DNA of 64,000 bases from Zantedeschia hybrid cultivar (taxonomy: Eukaryota; Streptophyta; Magnoliopsida; Alismatales; Araceae). This document shows positions 22,321 to 34,026 of this stretch, piece after piece. Each line of letters begins with the position of its first letter. The stretch's first letter is position 1. The position numbers and the translations under genes are program-made. Under the pieces are notes generated by a model. It had not been told where the DNA came from. It ran no database searches and was given only the letters and a program-made list of their open reading frames with translations. The DNA lies in contig JARZZO010000016.1 of the NCBI GenBank assembly GCA_030544215.1, forward strand, positions 39,206,001 through 39,270,000, in the 5' to 3' direction.

Positions 22321-23375
22321 TGATGTAGACTGGATCTATCACGACCGGATTCCGAGGCTGGAACCCGAAGAAGTGGATCCGAAGCCGGTTCGGATCGGTG
22401 TTACTGAGGCCCGACGGGGATCCGGAAGGCCGAGGAGGCGGAGGCGAAGACGAGGGTCCGAAGGCCGAAGAGCGCTTCGTTCGGTGCAGGCTCGTCTCCG
22501 GGAAGTCGGGGCCGAGGCTCCTTCGGCGGGCGAAGGGGCGGCGCGGATGAAGCTCCTGCTGGCTGTATTGCCGACAGGAGATGAAGCCGAAGCCGACGGT
22601 CTGAGGCCGGAAGGGTCTCGGACTCGGCTTGCTCTTGGATAGTGAGCCCAAAAGCCCTTTTGCCGGATGAGGGGACAGCGCGGGGCCGAGTCTCCTGTCG
22701 TAGGGCAGCCGTCGCACGGCGTCGAGACCGGGGAGAGGAGTCCGAGGTCGGCGGCCGAGACCGACTCGGGAAGGTCGGCGATGATTCGAACCGAGCTCCT
22801 GCAGGAGGGAAAGAAGAAGAAAGACCGGTCAGCAGGAGTCCCGGGCTCTGGCCCTTAGGAACCCCCTCCGACGGTCAAGTTAGCTTCTGAAGATGATTAG
22901 ATTCAGAAGGCAAAAAGTAGCTTTAATGCTATTTGGACCGTAGTCCTTAAGGGTCTCGGAGGCAAAGAATTGCATACCTTTGGCAATAAATAGCGGTGTA
23001 TTTATAGCAGAGGATAGAGGTTGGTTAACGGTGGTAGCCGATATAGGACTATGTTTGGGCTTACTGGTAAACCGTCATAGTGCCTGATCCGCCACCGGAG
23101 TGGGCCGGACTCGGCTATCGGGCCGAAGGGGGTTGGGCCGCCGATGGGCCGAAGCCTGCTGGGCCTAGGGCTGCCGCGCTGTTCCCGGGCCGTAGGCTGA
23201 TGGGCCGCTGACGGGCCGAAGCCTGTTGGGCCGGGAGCAACGGTGCCGCTTATGGGGCCGAGGGCTGCTGGGCCGCTGATGGGCTGGAGGCTCCTGGAGG
23301 GCCTGATACTGCTGCTGTTGGGCTGAACGGGGTTTGGGCCTGCTCTAATGGGCCGAATCGGATTCTGCCTCATCA
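22321..23375 (-). repeat. 3' LTR of Tat-B
   Basis: 1055 bp, TGATGTAG...CTCATCA as read on the plus strand. About five substitutions from the other LTR, for example A/C in GATGAT(A/C)GATT. It is flanked internally by the polypurine tract (23376-23396, minus). Confidence 0.95.
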
Positions 23376-23396
23376 CATAGCCCCCCACTCTTGCCT
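23376..23396 (-). promoter_or_regulatory. Polypurine tract of Tat-B
   Basis: Minus strand AAGAGTGGGGGGCTATG next to the 3' LTR. It marks the start of plus-strand synthesis. Confidence 0.8.
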
Positions 23397-23987
23397 TTCT
23401 CAGCTCTGAGATGGCGAGAGTATAGCCCGAAGCTGCCAGAAGAATATCATAACAGGTGTCTTACCCGAAGCTCTGTTCTCTTTTTACCGGGAAGAGGGTG
23501 CCCTCGGTCGGCCGAGGGCTACGCGGTTGCTTCGTCCCCGCTCGGAGTGGCGACGAAGGCTCAGAGCTAAGAAGCCGAAGGGCCGAGCCCTCTGACTCGT
23601 GTCAGGCTCCATTAAATGGACGGGATGGCGCGTCGCCTCGCGAGGAAGCACGGGACACGCGTCGCGCATCCGGCCGCTCCGTCGAAAACACAAAAGGATC
23701 CTGACCGCTCACGGGTGGCGGATCGCCTCGGCTCTCTGCCCGAGGCTTCACTCGGATTGCCGCCTCTCTCATCTTCAGCGCGCGGATCGGGACACGTGGC
23801 GCGTATCCGGGCGGTTAGCCGAAGGGTCGGAGCGCCCTCGGCCGTTGATTGCTTCGCTGCAAGTCCCGGAGCCGGCCCGTCATCATTGCCGAAGGACGGT
23901 GCACGTGGCGGGCATCCGAGAGGAGCGAGGGGACGAGCGGGACGATCTCGGCCGTTGGCTTTGGCGGGAGGCGCTTCGAGTGGGCTT

Positions 23988-23995
23988 TATAAATA
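23988..23995 (+). promoter_or_regulatory. TATA box of the Tat-B antisense gene
   Basis: TATAAATA in GGCTTTATAAATACAAGCCC, about 270 bases upstream of the antisense start. Conserved in Tat-A and Tat-C. An internal promoter facing the LTR promoter is inferred. Confidence 0.65.
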
Positions 23996-24262
23996 CAAGC
24001 CCTCAGCAGGGCACTGTTCTTCTTCCTGCTGCTGCGCTTGCGTTTCCTCTGCGATCATCCAAGCTCTTCTTCCTTCTCCAGCGGAAAGCTAGCTTCCTGA
24101 AGGCTTCGTCCGAGCTCGCCGGCCACCGTGGGAAGGTCTCCATTCCTCGGAGCGCATCGCTGGTGGAGCTGGGAGGCTTGGGAAGCCGCACTCGGTTCAG
24201 GAGAGATTTCCTCCCCCTTCCTGCGAGTAAGCCCTAGCTTTCTTCCTTCCCTTCGTGGCCTT

Positions 24263-27078
24263 ATGGTCCGGGGTTCTTCCAGTGAGATTACTCCTTCGGA
24301 CGAGGAGTATACTCCTTCCCACTCTCCGAGATCTCTTCTGTCAGATCCCCTCACCTCAGATTCCCTTGCCTCCGCGATGTCTGAAGAGTCCGAGGTCTCC
24401 GGGACTGAGGGATCCGAGGCTTCCGGAGCCGAGGTTTCCGGGGCTGAGTCCACCGAAGAGGTCCGGAACCCAGGCCAGGCTTCCACTTCGGGACGCCGTC
24501 GTCCCGACATGGCTTCGGAAGCATCCTGCGCCCTTTCGGACGCAGAGGTTATGCGCCTCGTTTCCTACTTCCAGCTCCCTTCCTGGATGACGGTCTTTCG
24601 GCCTGACTACGCCACCCGGGCTAACACTTCCCGCCCGGGTTCCTTCTCTATTTATGTTGATAGCTTCGAGGCGGGTTTCCGTCTTCTTCTCCCCACCTTC
24701 GTCATCAACCTTCTCAGCTTCTACGGGCTGGCCCCGTCTCAGCTTTTTCCCAATTCCTGGCGTACCGTATACGGCTTCTTGAGCGTCTTTGCTCATATAA
24801 AGATCCGCCCTTCCATCAATGTCTTCCGTTATCTCTTCAAAATTCAAAGGCAGGGGAAGTCCGAGTGGTACTGCTTCATCCCTCGGGTCGGCCGAAGCGT
24901 ATTCTCCGGGAAGCCTTCGTCTATCCATGGCTGGAAGAGGAAGTTCGTCTTCGTCTCCCTGCCGGAGAAACAGAAGAGCGTGTGGCCCTTCCCTACTGAA
25001 TGGGCGCCGCTGGCCGCAGGCCTCTCGGATCCTCCTGTCCTCACCCTAGTCCAGAGCACCCTCGTGGGTCGCATCCAGATGAGGGCCCCGTACAACGTCT
25101 GGGGGCTTCTCAGCGCGTCGGAGCGACTGGTGAACGCCGGGGTATGGCCGGATCCTCAGTCCGATCCGGTGCGGGCCTTCCCCTACCTTCCTCCCGGGGA
25201 GACTCCGCGGGGCCGCGGAGGAAGGGCTGCCGCTCCTCTGGCCGAAGCTCTTCCGGCTGAGGATGCTGATGAAGTTTCGGCCGAGGGTAAGTCGGCTTTA
25301 AGTTTGTACTTGCTCACTGTTCTGTTTCTAACAGGCTCTTCTTGCTTGCAGCAATGGCCAATCTCGACGCCCTCCTCGATCGGATATCCGACCAGCGCGG
25401 TCCGGGCCGGGCACCGGCCCCGCAGGCGGCAGGCAGGTCCGGCCGAGGCGCTGGGGCTCCGAGGACCCGAGGCGGGGTCCCAAGGACTGCGGCCTCTACT
25501 GAGGGCCGTGCTGCCGCCGCCGCTCTCGAGAGGGAGCAAAAGTCCAAATTCGCCGCTCGAAGGGGCGGCCGAGTGTCGAAGTGCCCCCGGTTGGAAGGGG
25601 CCGTAGACCCGGAGGAGGCTCCGCTGGTCAGGAGGAGTGCCGAGGCCCGAAGGGCCGCGAGGCTGGCGTCTCCTGAGGCGCCGAGGGGCGATTCCCCTCC
25701 GGCTGTTTCGGCTGGGGCCGGTGACGAAGGCGCCGGGTCGCAGGCGCCCCGGGCGCAGCGCGAGTGGTGGCGCCCCGAACCGGGGATTTATGTGGACGAG
25801 AGTATGGAAGACTCGCAGACGTGCCTCCGTCTGCTCCGCAGTCTTACTCTCCCTTCGGCCTTTGAAGGGCTGAAGCGCCATTCGGTCATCGACCTGGCGG
25901 CGATGAGCGCTCGGTTGGCGGTCCAGGTAATAAGCTTGAAGGTACTTCAGTCGAGCTTTCCTTAGCTTTCTCTTGATTTTTCTTTTTTCTGATCATTGTT
26001 TGCTTTCGGCCCGCAGGCTGCGGTGACGGGTAGCGTCCTGATGCACCATCAGGAGCAGCTCCGACTCCAGCTCCTGGAGGCCAAGAGGGAGTCAGACGGT
26101 TCGGGCGAGGGTACTTCGGTGGTGCCCGACATCGAGCCCTTAGTCGGTGGGCTCGTAACCGCGAGTGCCCGGGCGCGGGCGCAGCTGGAGGAGAGGGCAG
26201 CTAAGGCCCGTGCTTCCGCCGAGGCCAAGGTGAAGGCCGAGGGGGAGCTCGCCGCGGTTCAGTCCGAGATCCGGGCCCTCAAGGTCCAGATTCAAGAGAA
26301 GGACTCCCGGCGGGCCTCGGAGAAGCGGCGACATGCCGAGGAGGTATCGGCGCTGAAGCAGGAGCTGGAGGAGGTGGCGGACATGGCCGTAGCTGATTAC
26401 AAGGCCGGCCCGGACTTCGCCGAAGAGATCATCCAAGCTCAACTGCTGGCTTCTTCCTCCGTCTTCGACCTCGGGTTGGCTGTCGCCCAGAGGGCCTGCC
26501 CGAGCGTCGATCTGACTGGGGTCGCCCTACCGAGGGGTGAGGAAGCCAAGGAGCTCCTGTCTTGGTGGCAGGAACTTATGGCCGAGAGGACCTCGACTCC
26601 TGCGCCGGGTGACGAAGCTGCGCCCGCCGAGGGGGCCCCCGAGGAGGCTGTCCCTGAGAGGCTGCCGCTCCTGAAGCGGTGCAGATCGTCGACTCTCCCT
26701 CTCCCTCTCCCTCTCCGGGACAAGCCGCAGCCGAGGTGGAGGAGGCCGAAGCCGAAGAATGACGCGGGGATCTGCCCCGGTTTCCGCTTCTTCTTCTGTT
26801 GTAAGCCCTCGGCTAAGGGCATGGCTGGTTTACGCTTCTTCTTCTATCGTAAACCTCCGGCCAAGTATACGGCCGGCTTTCACTTCTTCTTTTGTTGTAA
26901 GCCCTCGGCCAAGGGTATGGCCGGTTTTTGTACTTCCTTTTCTGTAAATATAAGGAATGTTTTCGGCTTTACCTTGGTGTTTGTGTATGATCGACCGAAT
27001 ATGGCCCTTCAGAAGCCTGAGATCCTGTCATCGTTCGCTATAGCTTGTAAGGCCGAGACCCGATGTAGGTTCGGATAG
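24263..27078 (+). CDS. Antisense gene of Tat-B, spliced, 886 aa (Transposase_28-like)
   Basis: Three exons: 24263-25286, 25352-25926 and 26017-27078. Intron 1 (25287-25351) is GTAAGT...TTGCAG, phase 1. Intron 2 (25927-26016) is GTAATA...CCGCAG, phase 0. Joined, they give an open frame of 887 codons including the stop. Residues about 1-100 are Ser/Glu-rich. About 100-270 is the conserved domain (GFRLLLPTFVINLLSFYGLA, LFPNSWRTVYGFL, FRYLFKIQ, FSGKPSSIHGWKRKFVFVSL), the 'putative gypsy type transposon' family. Exon 2 is Arg/Ala-rich and has the conserved MEDSQTCLRLLRSLTLP. Exon 3 is a long coiled coil (RARAQLEERAAKARASAEAK) and ends with DFAEEII, LAVAQRACPSVDLTGVALP. The last ~110 codons run into what is 3' UTR in Tat-C, so the original stop was probably lost by a small indel. 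The start was chosen by alignment with Tat-C. The molecular role is unknown. Confidence 0.78.
25287..25351 (+). other. Intron 1 of the Tat-B antisense gene
   Basis: 65 bp, GTAAGT...GCTTGCAG with TTTCTAACAG as candidate branch site. It is at the same codon and phase as the introns at 39432-39497 (Tat-C), about 19261-19327 (Tat-A) and 8470-8533 (copy D). Confidence 0.75.
25927..26016 (+). other. Intron 2 of the Tat-B antisense gene
   Basis: 90 bp, CAG/GTAATA...CCCGCAG/GCTGCGGT with a pyrimidine-rich 3' half. Same position as 40085-40168, 18581-18661 and 9150-9234 in the other copies. Confidence 0.75.
26782..26925 (+). repeat. Three 48-bp tandem repeats
   Basis: Three units of a 48-bp (16-codon) repeat built on CTTCTTCTTCTGTTGTAAGC and AAGGGTATGGCCGG. 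In Tat-C a single related copy lies after the stop codon, so this was probably 3' UTR sequence. Confidence 0.75.
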
Positions 27079-27279
27079 AATGTCGCCATAGTACTCGGCC
27101 GGGGCCTTTACTAACGTGGTCCACATGATCTGAAGGGACATCTTGCCGCTTCTGATGTATTTCGGGTGGCCGAAGCCACTCATGCTTCTGCTTATGCGAA
27201 CTTAGATATACCCTGCCGCTTCCCGAACCGGTATACGTGGCCGGAACCACCTTCGGATCAAGGTATCGGCGGGCTTAGG

Positions 27280-27352
27280 AAGAATGCCATGTCGCTCCCG
27301 ATACGGTTTGCATGGCCGAAGCCACTCCCGGTACGGTTTACACGGACTTAGA
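27280..27352 (-). repeat. Remnant of the 67/69-bp repeat in Tat-B
   Basis: One complete unit (CTCCCGATACGGTTTGCATG, then CTCCCGGTACGGTTTACACG) plus degenerate sequence at 27160-27280. Tat-A and Tat-C have six or seven units here. Confidence 0.75.
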
Positions 27353-27424
27353 AAGAATACCATGTTTCCTGATAAAAGAAGTCTTTATTTATACTCTTCG
27401 GCTGTAAGGCTGGGGAAAAGTGAC

Positions 27425-30400
27425 TTACACATAATAACGCCGAAGGCGCTCAACATTCCAGGTGCGAGGGAGAGGCTGGCCCGAAAGGGTCTCCAACCGA
27501 TAAGCTCCACGCCTGATCACCTCCCTGACCCGATAGGGCCCCTCCCAGTTGGGGGCAAGCTTTCCTGAGGCTTCGGCTGGTTTGGAAGCATGAGCGTTCC
27601 TCAACACGAGGCTCCCTACTTCAAAGCATCGGGGCTTTACTCGAGTGTTGTGGTACTTCGCCATGCGCTGTTGATAAGCGGCCAGCCGGATACGAGCCTT
27701 GTCTCGGGTCTCTTCAATGAGGTCCAGGTGGTCTTTCAGACCTTCTTCGTTGGCCTTCGGATCGTAAGCAACGACCCTGGGAGAGGGAAGGCCGATCTCC
27801 ACCGGAATAACGGCCTCTATGCCATAGGCCATGCGAAAGGGAGTTTCGCCGGTGGGGGTTCGGCTTGTCGTCCGATAAGCCCACAGAACACTTGGCAGCT
27901 CCTCTACCCATCGGCCCTTAGCTTCGCCGAGGCGGGTTTTCAATCCCTGTAGGAGGCTTCGGTTAATGACTTCGACTTGGCCGTTTGTTCGAGGATGCGC
28001 CACCGAAGTGAATTTGTGGAGTATGCCGAAGCTGGCGCAGTTGTCGCTGAACCGCCGGCTGTCGAACTGCTTCCCATTGTCAGAAATGATGGCCTGAGGG
28101 ATGCCGAACCGGCAAATGATGGACTTCCAGACGAAGTTCCAAGCATTGTTATCGGTTATTGCCGCGAGGGGTTTGGCTTCGACCCACTTAGTGAAATAAT
28201 CTACCGCCACGATGAGGAATTTTCTCTGGCCGGTGGCGACGGGAAAAGGCCCCAGGAGGTCGATCCCCCATTGAGCGAAAGGCCAGGGGTCGGATAAGGG
28301 GGTCAGAAGGGCGGCTGCCTGGTGGATGAGGGAGCTATACCTCTGGCACTGGTCACAGCGCCGTACGAGAGCTAAAGCGTCCTCTCGGAGTGTTGGCCAC
28401 CAGTAGCCTTGCCTTAGAAGCTTGTAAGCCAAGGCCCTTCCTCCCGCATGCGCTCCGCATACCCCTTCATGGACTTCTTTTGTGGCGTAGTCGGCTTCAG
28501 CTGGGCCGAGGCACCGCAGCAGTGGTCGGCCGAAGGATTTCTTGTACAGGACCCCGTCCAGAAGAAGAAAGTGGGATGAGCGCTGTCGAATGTGCTTCGC
28601 CTCCTTCGGATCTGGCGGGACTTCCCCTTGGAGAAGGAAAGCGACGAGGGGGGTCATCCATGTCTCGGCCTCGGCCTCGGCCTCAGCGACTTGCATGGCT
28701 TTGGTTTCGCCGAGGCTTGGTTCGGCGAGCTCCTCGACGAGGATCATTCGGCCTCCCCCCCCGTCTTGAGTTGACGCTAGCCGGGAAAGTGCATCGGCTC
28801 GGGCATTCTCGGCTCTCGGGATCCTCACGACTTCATAAGAGTCGAATTGGGCGAGGATTTTGCGAGTCACCTGGAGATAAGACGCCATCATTGCGTCCCG
28901 AGCCTCGTACTCCCCGGAGATGTGGCTGGCAATCAGCTGGGAATCGCTGAAGGCCTTCAGGTTCCGGGTGCCGAGCTTCTTTGCGGCCCGGAGGCCGGAG
29001 ATGAGAGCTTCATACTTGGCGGCATTGTTGGTTGCTGGGAAGGAGAAGCGCAGGGCGTACTCCGTGACGACCCCTTCGGGCGATTCCAGGATCCATCCGG
29101 CGCCGCTGCCCGTAGAGCACGCGGAGCCGTCTACGAAGAGTCGCCATTCGTCTGCTGGCGCGGGTGCCGAAGTAGCCTCAGCTTTGGGCGCGTTGGGTAC
29201 TGGCTGAGGCGCCCCGGAGGCGCCAGGGGTAAGTTCGGCGATGAAGTCTGCCAACGCCTGGGCTTTTATTGCTACCCGAGGAGCGTAGGAGATATCGAAC
29301 TCTCCTAGCTCGATTGCCCATTTTGCCAGCCTGCCGGACACCTCTGGCCGGGAGAGGACTTGCCTCAGGGGCTGGTCGGTGAGGACCTTCACGGAATGGG
29401 CCAGAAAATAGGGCCGGAGCCTCCTCGCGGACGAGACAAGGGCCAGAGCCAACTTCTCCAGGGCAAGGTACCGGAGTTCTGCTCCTTGAAGGGCTCGGCT
29501 GGTATAATAAACCGGCTTCTGAATGCTTTCTTGCTCTCGGATGAGGACGGCACTGAGAGCCGTCTCGGAGACCGCAAGGTATTAGCTCAGAGGTTCCCCG
29601 GGAACTGGCTTGGATAAGATGGGGACTTTGGAGAGGTAGGCCTTCAGCTGGTCGAAGGCTGCTTGGCACTCTTCCGTCCACTCGAAGTTGTTGGCCTTCT
29701 TCAGTAGCTTGAAGAAGGGGAAACAATAGTCGGCCGCCCTTGACATGAAGCGACTGAGGGCAGCGATCCTTCCGTTCAGCTTCTGTACTTCTCGGATGTT
29801 TGCCGGGGGGCGCATCTGCATGATGGCCGAAACCTTCTCGGGGTTGGCTTCCACCCCACGGTGGGTGACCATGTAACCGAGGAACTTGCTGGAGGCTACC
29901 CCGAAGGCGCACTTGGCCGGATTCAGCTTCATCTTGTACCGCCTAAGGGCGGAGAAAGTCTCGGCCAGGTCGGCCAAATGCCCTGCAGCGATGCGGCTCT
30001 TGACCAACATGTCGTCTATGTAGACCTCCATGTTTCGGCCCAGCTGCGGAGCGAACACTTTGTTGACCACGCGCTGGTATGTCGCGCCGGCGTTCTTCAG
30101 ACCGAAGGGCATTCGGGTGTAGCAGTACAGGCCCAAATCGGTCGTGAAGCTGGTCTTACTCTCGTCATCCGGATGCATCCGGATCTGGTGGTAGCCCGAA
30201 TAGGCGTCGAGGAAGCTTAAGAGCTCGTGGCTGGAAGTTGCGTCCACCACTTGGTCTATCCGAGGCAACGGAAAGCTGTCCATCGGACAGGCTTTGTTGA
30301 GGTTGGTGAAGTCCACGCACATACGCCACTTGCCATCTTTCTTTGGCACCATGACCACGTTGGCGATCCACTCCGGATGATGCACCTCTCGGAGGTGTCC

Positions 30401-32935
30401 GGCGTCCAGCCCCTTCTGCACTTCGGCTTGGATGGCGGTTCTCCTTTCTTGATTGAAGGTGCGCCGCTTCTGCTTTACTGGGGGCTGGTTGGGATCGGTG
30501 TGGAGACGGTGCTCGGCTACCTCCGGGTCAACCCCGGGCATGTCCGACGGAGACCAGGCGAAGACGTCGAGATTCTCTTTCAAAAACTCGGTAAGCTTCT
30601 CTGCTTCAATCTTTTCCAGGCCGGAGCCTATCATCAGGACTCGTCCCTCGCCTCCCGGAACAGGGACGGCGAGGAGTGCTTCTCCCGGAGATGCCTCGGC
30701 TGATGACTCGATCGTCAGGGTTTCGGCTGCGGCCTTCCCCTTGACCGAAATCATGTAGCACTGCCGGGCCGCTTCTTGGTTCCCTTTGGCCTCGCCTATT
30801 CCGTGGCTGGTATGAAACTTCAGCTTCTGATGGAAGGATGATGGCACGGCTCCGACCCCGCCGATGAGCCTTCGGCCGAATATGGCGTTGTAGGCTGACT
30901 CGATCTTTACAACGGCAAAGTCCGTTTCAACGGTTAATTGCCGGGGGGCGGAGCCTAAGGTTACAGGAAGCCGGACAATACCCTCTACTCGGCAGGGCGA
31001 GCCGTTAAAACCGAAGAGGGGGCCCCGGTGAGGCTTCATATTAGCCTCACTCAATCCCATCTTCTCAAAACAGTCGTAAAACAAGATGTTTGGGGCACTT
31101 CCATTATCCACAAAGATTCTATGTACATCATAGCTATTTATTACAGCATTGACGACGAGGGCGTCATCATGAGGGACCTGAACATCAGTCAGGTCCTCGG
31201 CGCCGAAGGTGATGTCTTCCAGACGAGGCCGCTTCGGCTCGCCGTCAACCGCCGCTATGGTGTTGCGCTGCCGCGGCCTTGATCCCTCCCCGGGCCTCCC
31301 GGATATCATCAAGATAGACCCAGAGCTGGGTCTTTGATGGGATGATTCTACCGGGGCCGAGGTGGCTTTTGGCGGAGGAGCGGCTTCTATTGCCGGGGGT
31401 GGTTGTTGCCTGGGCGCTGCAGGGACGTCCCGGTTCTGCTGCGGCGGCTGCTCCCGCCGATACTGCGGCAATCTCCCCTCCCGGATGATGCGGTCGATTT
31501 CTTCCCGGAGCTGTCGGCACTCGTCCGTCGTGTGGCCGATCTCTCGGTGATATTCGCAGTATCTGCTGGGGTCCCTTCGGCGAGGATCGGTCTTGATGCG
31601 ATCAGGCCGCCGGAGCATGCCCTTCACCTCCATGAGCATCCGGGAAGGGGGAGCAGGTAAGGGTAGGTACCGCGGCTGCAGGTCCCGTCGCCTCTCCTTG
31701 TCCCAATCCTCCCGGCGATAGCGCTTTCGGGAGGGCTCTTGGTCCTCGGACCGAGGTCGGACCACCGGGGGAGCAGGTGCCGAGGTGGCTTCGGTTGCGC
31801 CTTTACCCCTGGACAGCATCAGGGCCTCTCGGTTGATGTACTTATGGGCCCGGGCCACGAGGTCCTGGAAGGTAGGGGGATGGCGCTTTCCGATGGAGCC
31901 GAGGAGCCCCTCGTCCCGGCACCCGCTGATCACGGCCGAGACCGCGATCGAGCTGTCGAGGTTCGGGATCTGGGCGGCCTCGGTCCGGAACTTGGTGAAG
32001 TATTCCTGGAGAGTTTCGGTGGGGCCTTGCCGGATGGCCAGCAAGCTGGCGGAAGTTTTGGATTGCCGGGTGGCATCATAGAACTGGTCGATGAACAATT
32101 GGCCCAACTGGACCAGGGAGTGGATGGAGTTGGGGGCCAGAGTCTCGAACCAGGTGAGGGCGATTTTTTCAAGGGTGAGGGGGAAAAGACGGCAGCGGAC
32201 TGCCTCGGAGATCCCTCGGACCCGAAGATAAGTGTTAAATCTCTGGAAATGACAGACCGGATCTGTCATTCCGTCGTAGAGAGGGCCCTTCGGCAGCTTG
32301 AAGTTGGGGGGTACCTCGGTGGCTAGGAGCTCCGCCGTGAATGGGGTCTGCTCCAGGATGCTGCTGGCGAGGGGCGCCCCGTGAGGCCGAGACACCATCT
32401 GCTGCATCTCTTTGCGCATCGCCGTCAGCCGCCGGTCCAGGTCCGGGGCAGTCGAGGTGGCGACGGATTGCCCTCCGGTTCGGGCCGGACGGTACTCCGA
32501 CGAAGCATAATCCTGCTCCGTCAGGCGATCAGCGCGAGGAGCTCGGACAGGTAGCGTCGAGGGCTCGCTGCGCGTCTCCGCGGTCTCGTTGGGAGGAACC
32601 GGCGCAGGCGCCGGCCGGAACCGGGCATCTTGTACTGGGTAGAGCGGGGGGAGCGACGCCTGCTGAGGAAGCTGTCCCATTAGCCCCATGCGCTGGGCGA
32701 TGGCGGATACCATCTCCTGGAGAGGCGCTAGGGACGTGACGGCAGCGGCCAACGTTGCCACTTGCTGCTGGAGCACCCCCACTCGGTCTTCCGAGCCGAG
32801 AGACTCCGGTATGGTCGGCAGAGGCAGGCTCGGCGGGGCAGAAGGTGCGCCTTCGGAAGGCAGCATCTGCGCCGAGGCCTCCCGCACTTCCGCTTCGCTT
32901 TGTTCGGATCGTCGGGTCACAGGTCGCTGAGACAT
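27425..32935 (-). pseudogene. Tat-B gag-pol polyprotein (one internal stop)
   Basis: 1837 codons including the terminal stop, in one frame from MSQRPVTRRS at 32935 to the stop at 27425. It is interrupted only by TAA at 29582-29584, between RT and RNase H, where the other copies encode two ordinary residues (PLF(L/V)YLA). Domains: gag with the LAPNSIHSLVQLGQLF region and a knuckle-like CEYHREIGHTTDEC; protease FVDNGSAPNILF (Tat clade form of D-x-G); RT with VPKKDGKWRMCVDF, MPFGLKNAGATYQ and YIDDML; RNase H ending KWAIELGEFDISYAP; archaeal-type RNase H (FVDGSACSTGSGAGW, SDSQL, ARADALSRL); integrase with an HHCC zinc site (CDQCQRY) and core residues in WGIDLLGPFP, ISDNGKQFD and HPRTNGQVEV. Because of the stop I list it as a pseudogene. 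A sequencing error or stop readthrough is possible. Confidence 0.92.
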
Positions 32936-32952
32936 GACTTGTTTTGTTGGTT

Positions 32953-32969
32953 TCCCACAGACGGCGCCA
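32953..32969 (-). promoter_or_regulatory. Primer-binding site of Tat-B
   Basis: Minus strand TGGCGCCGTCTGTGGGA, two bases from the 5' LTR. Identical to the PBS of Tat-A and Tat-C. Confidence 0.8.
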
Positions 32970-32971
32970 CG

Positions 32972-34026
32972 TGATGTAGACTGGATCTATCACGACCGGA
33001 TTCCGAGGCTGGAACCCGAAGAAGTGGATCCGAAGCCGGTTCGGATCGGTGTTACTGAGGCCCGACGGGGATCCGGAAGGCCGAGGAGGCGGAGGCGAAG
33101 ACGAGGGTCCGAAGGCCGAAGAGCGCTTCGTTCGGTGCAGGCTCGTCTCCGGGAAGTCGGGGCCGAGGCTCCTTCGGCGGGCGAAGGGGCGGCGCAGATG
33201 AAGCTCCTGCTGGCTGTATTGCCGACAGGAGATGAAGCCGAAGCCGACGGTCTGAGGCCGGAAGGGTCTCGGACTCGGCTTGCTCTTGGATAGTGAGCCC
33301 AAAAGCCCTTTTGCCGGACGAGGGGACAGCGCGGGGCCGAGTCTCCTGTCGCAGGGCAGCCGTCGCACGGCGTCGAGACCGGGGAGAGGAGTCCGAGGTC
33401 GGCGGCCGAGACCGACTCGGGAAGGTCGGCGATGATTCGAACCGAGCTCCTGCAGGAGGGAAAGAAGAAGAAAGACCGGTCAACAGGAGTCCCGGGCTCT
33501 GGCCCTTAGGAACCCCCTCCGACGGTCAAGTTAGCTTCTGAAGATGATTCGATTCAGAAGGCAAAAAGTAGCTTTAATGCTATTTGGACCGTAGTCCTTA
33601 AGGGTCTCGGAGGCAAAGAATTGCATACCTTTGGCAATAAATAGCGGTGTATTTATAGCAGAGGATAGAGGTTGGTTAACGGTGGTAGCCGATATAGGAC
33701 TATGTTTGGGCTTACTGGTAAACCGTCATAGTGCCTGATCCGCCACCGGAGTGGGCCGGACTCGGCTATCGGGCCGAAGGGGGTTGGGCCGCCGATGGGC
33801 CGAAGCCTGCTGGGCCTAGGGCTGCCGCGCTGTTCCCGGGCCGTAGGCTGATGGGCCGCTGACGGGCCGAAGCCTGTTGGGCCGGGAGCAACGGTGCCGC
33901 TTATGGGGCCGAGGGCTGCTGGGCCGCTGATGGGCTGGAGGCTCCTGGAGGGCCTGATACTGCTGCTGTTGGGCTGAACGGGGTTTGGGCCTGCTCTAAT
34001 GGGCCGAATCGGATTCTGCCTCATCA
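32972..34026 (-). repeat. 5' LTR of Tat-B
   Basis: 1055 bp. TATA box at 33650-33657 (minus). A dense array of TGGGCC motifs at about 33745-34010, upstream of the TATA box in the element's orientation. It is adjacent to the PBS. Confidence 0.95.

Larger units (their letters stand above)
22321..34026 (-). mobile_element. Tat-B: nearly intact Tat-lineage Ty3/gypsy retrotransposon
   Basis: 11.7 kb with two 1055-bp LTRs that differ at about five positions by eye, a 5-bp TSD, PBS, polypurine tract, a gag-pol with a single stop codon and a fully open spliced antisense gene. It is the youngest and best preserved copy in the window. It sits between rpl22 and rps3 of the plastid-derived block, on the minus strand. 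Confidence 0.96.

Noticed and set aside
22313..22890. ORFs inside the Tat-B LTRs
   Set aside because: The same frames occur in both LTRs because these are repeats. They have no domain, and the composition explains them.
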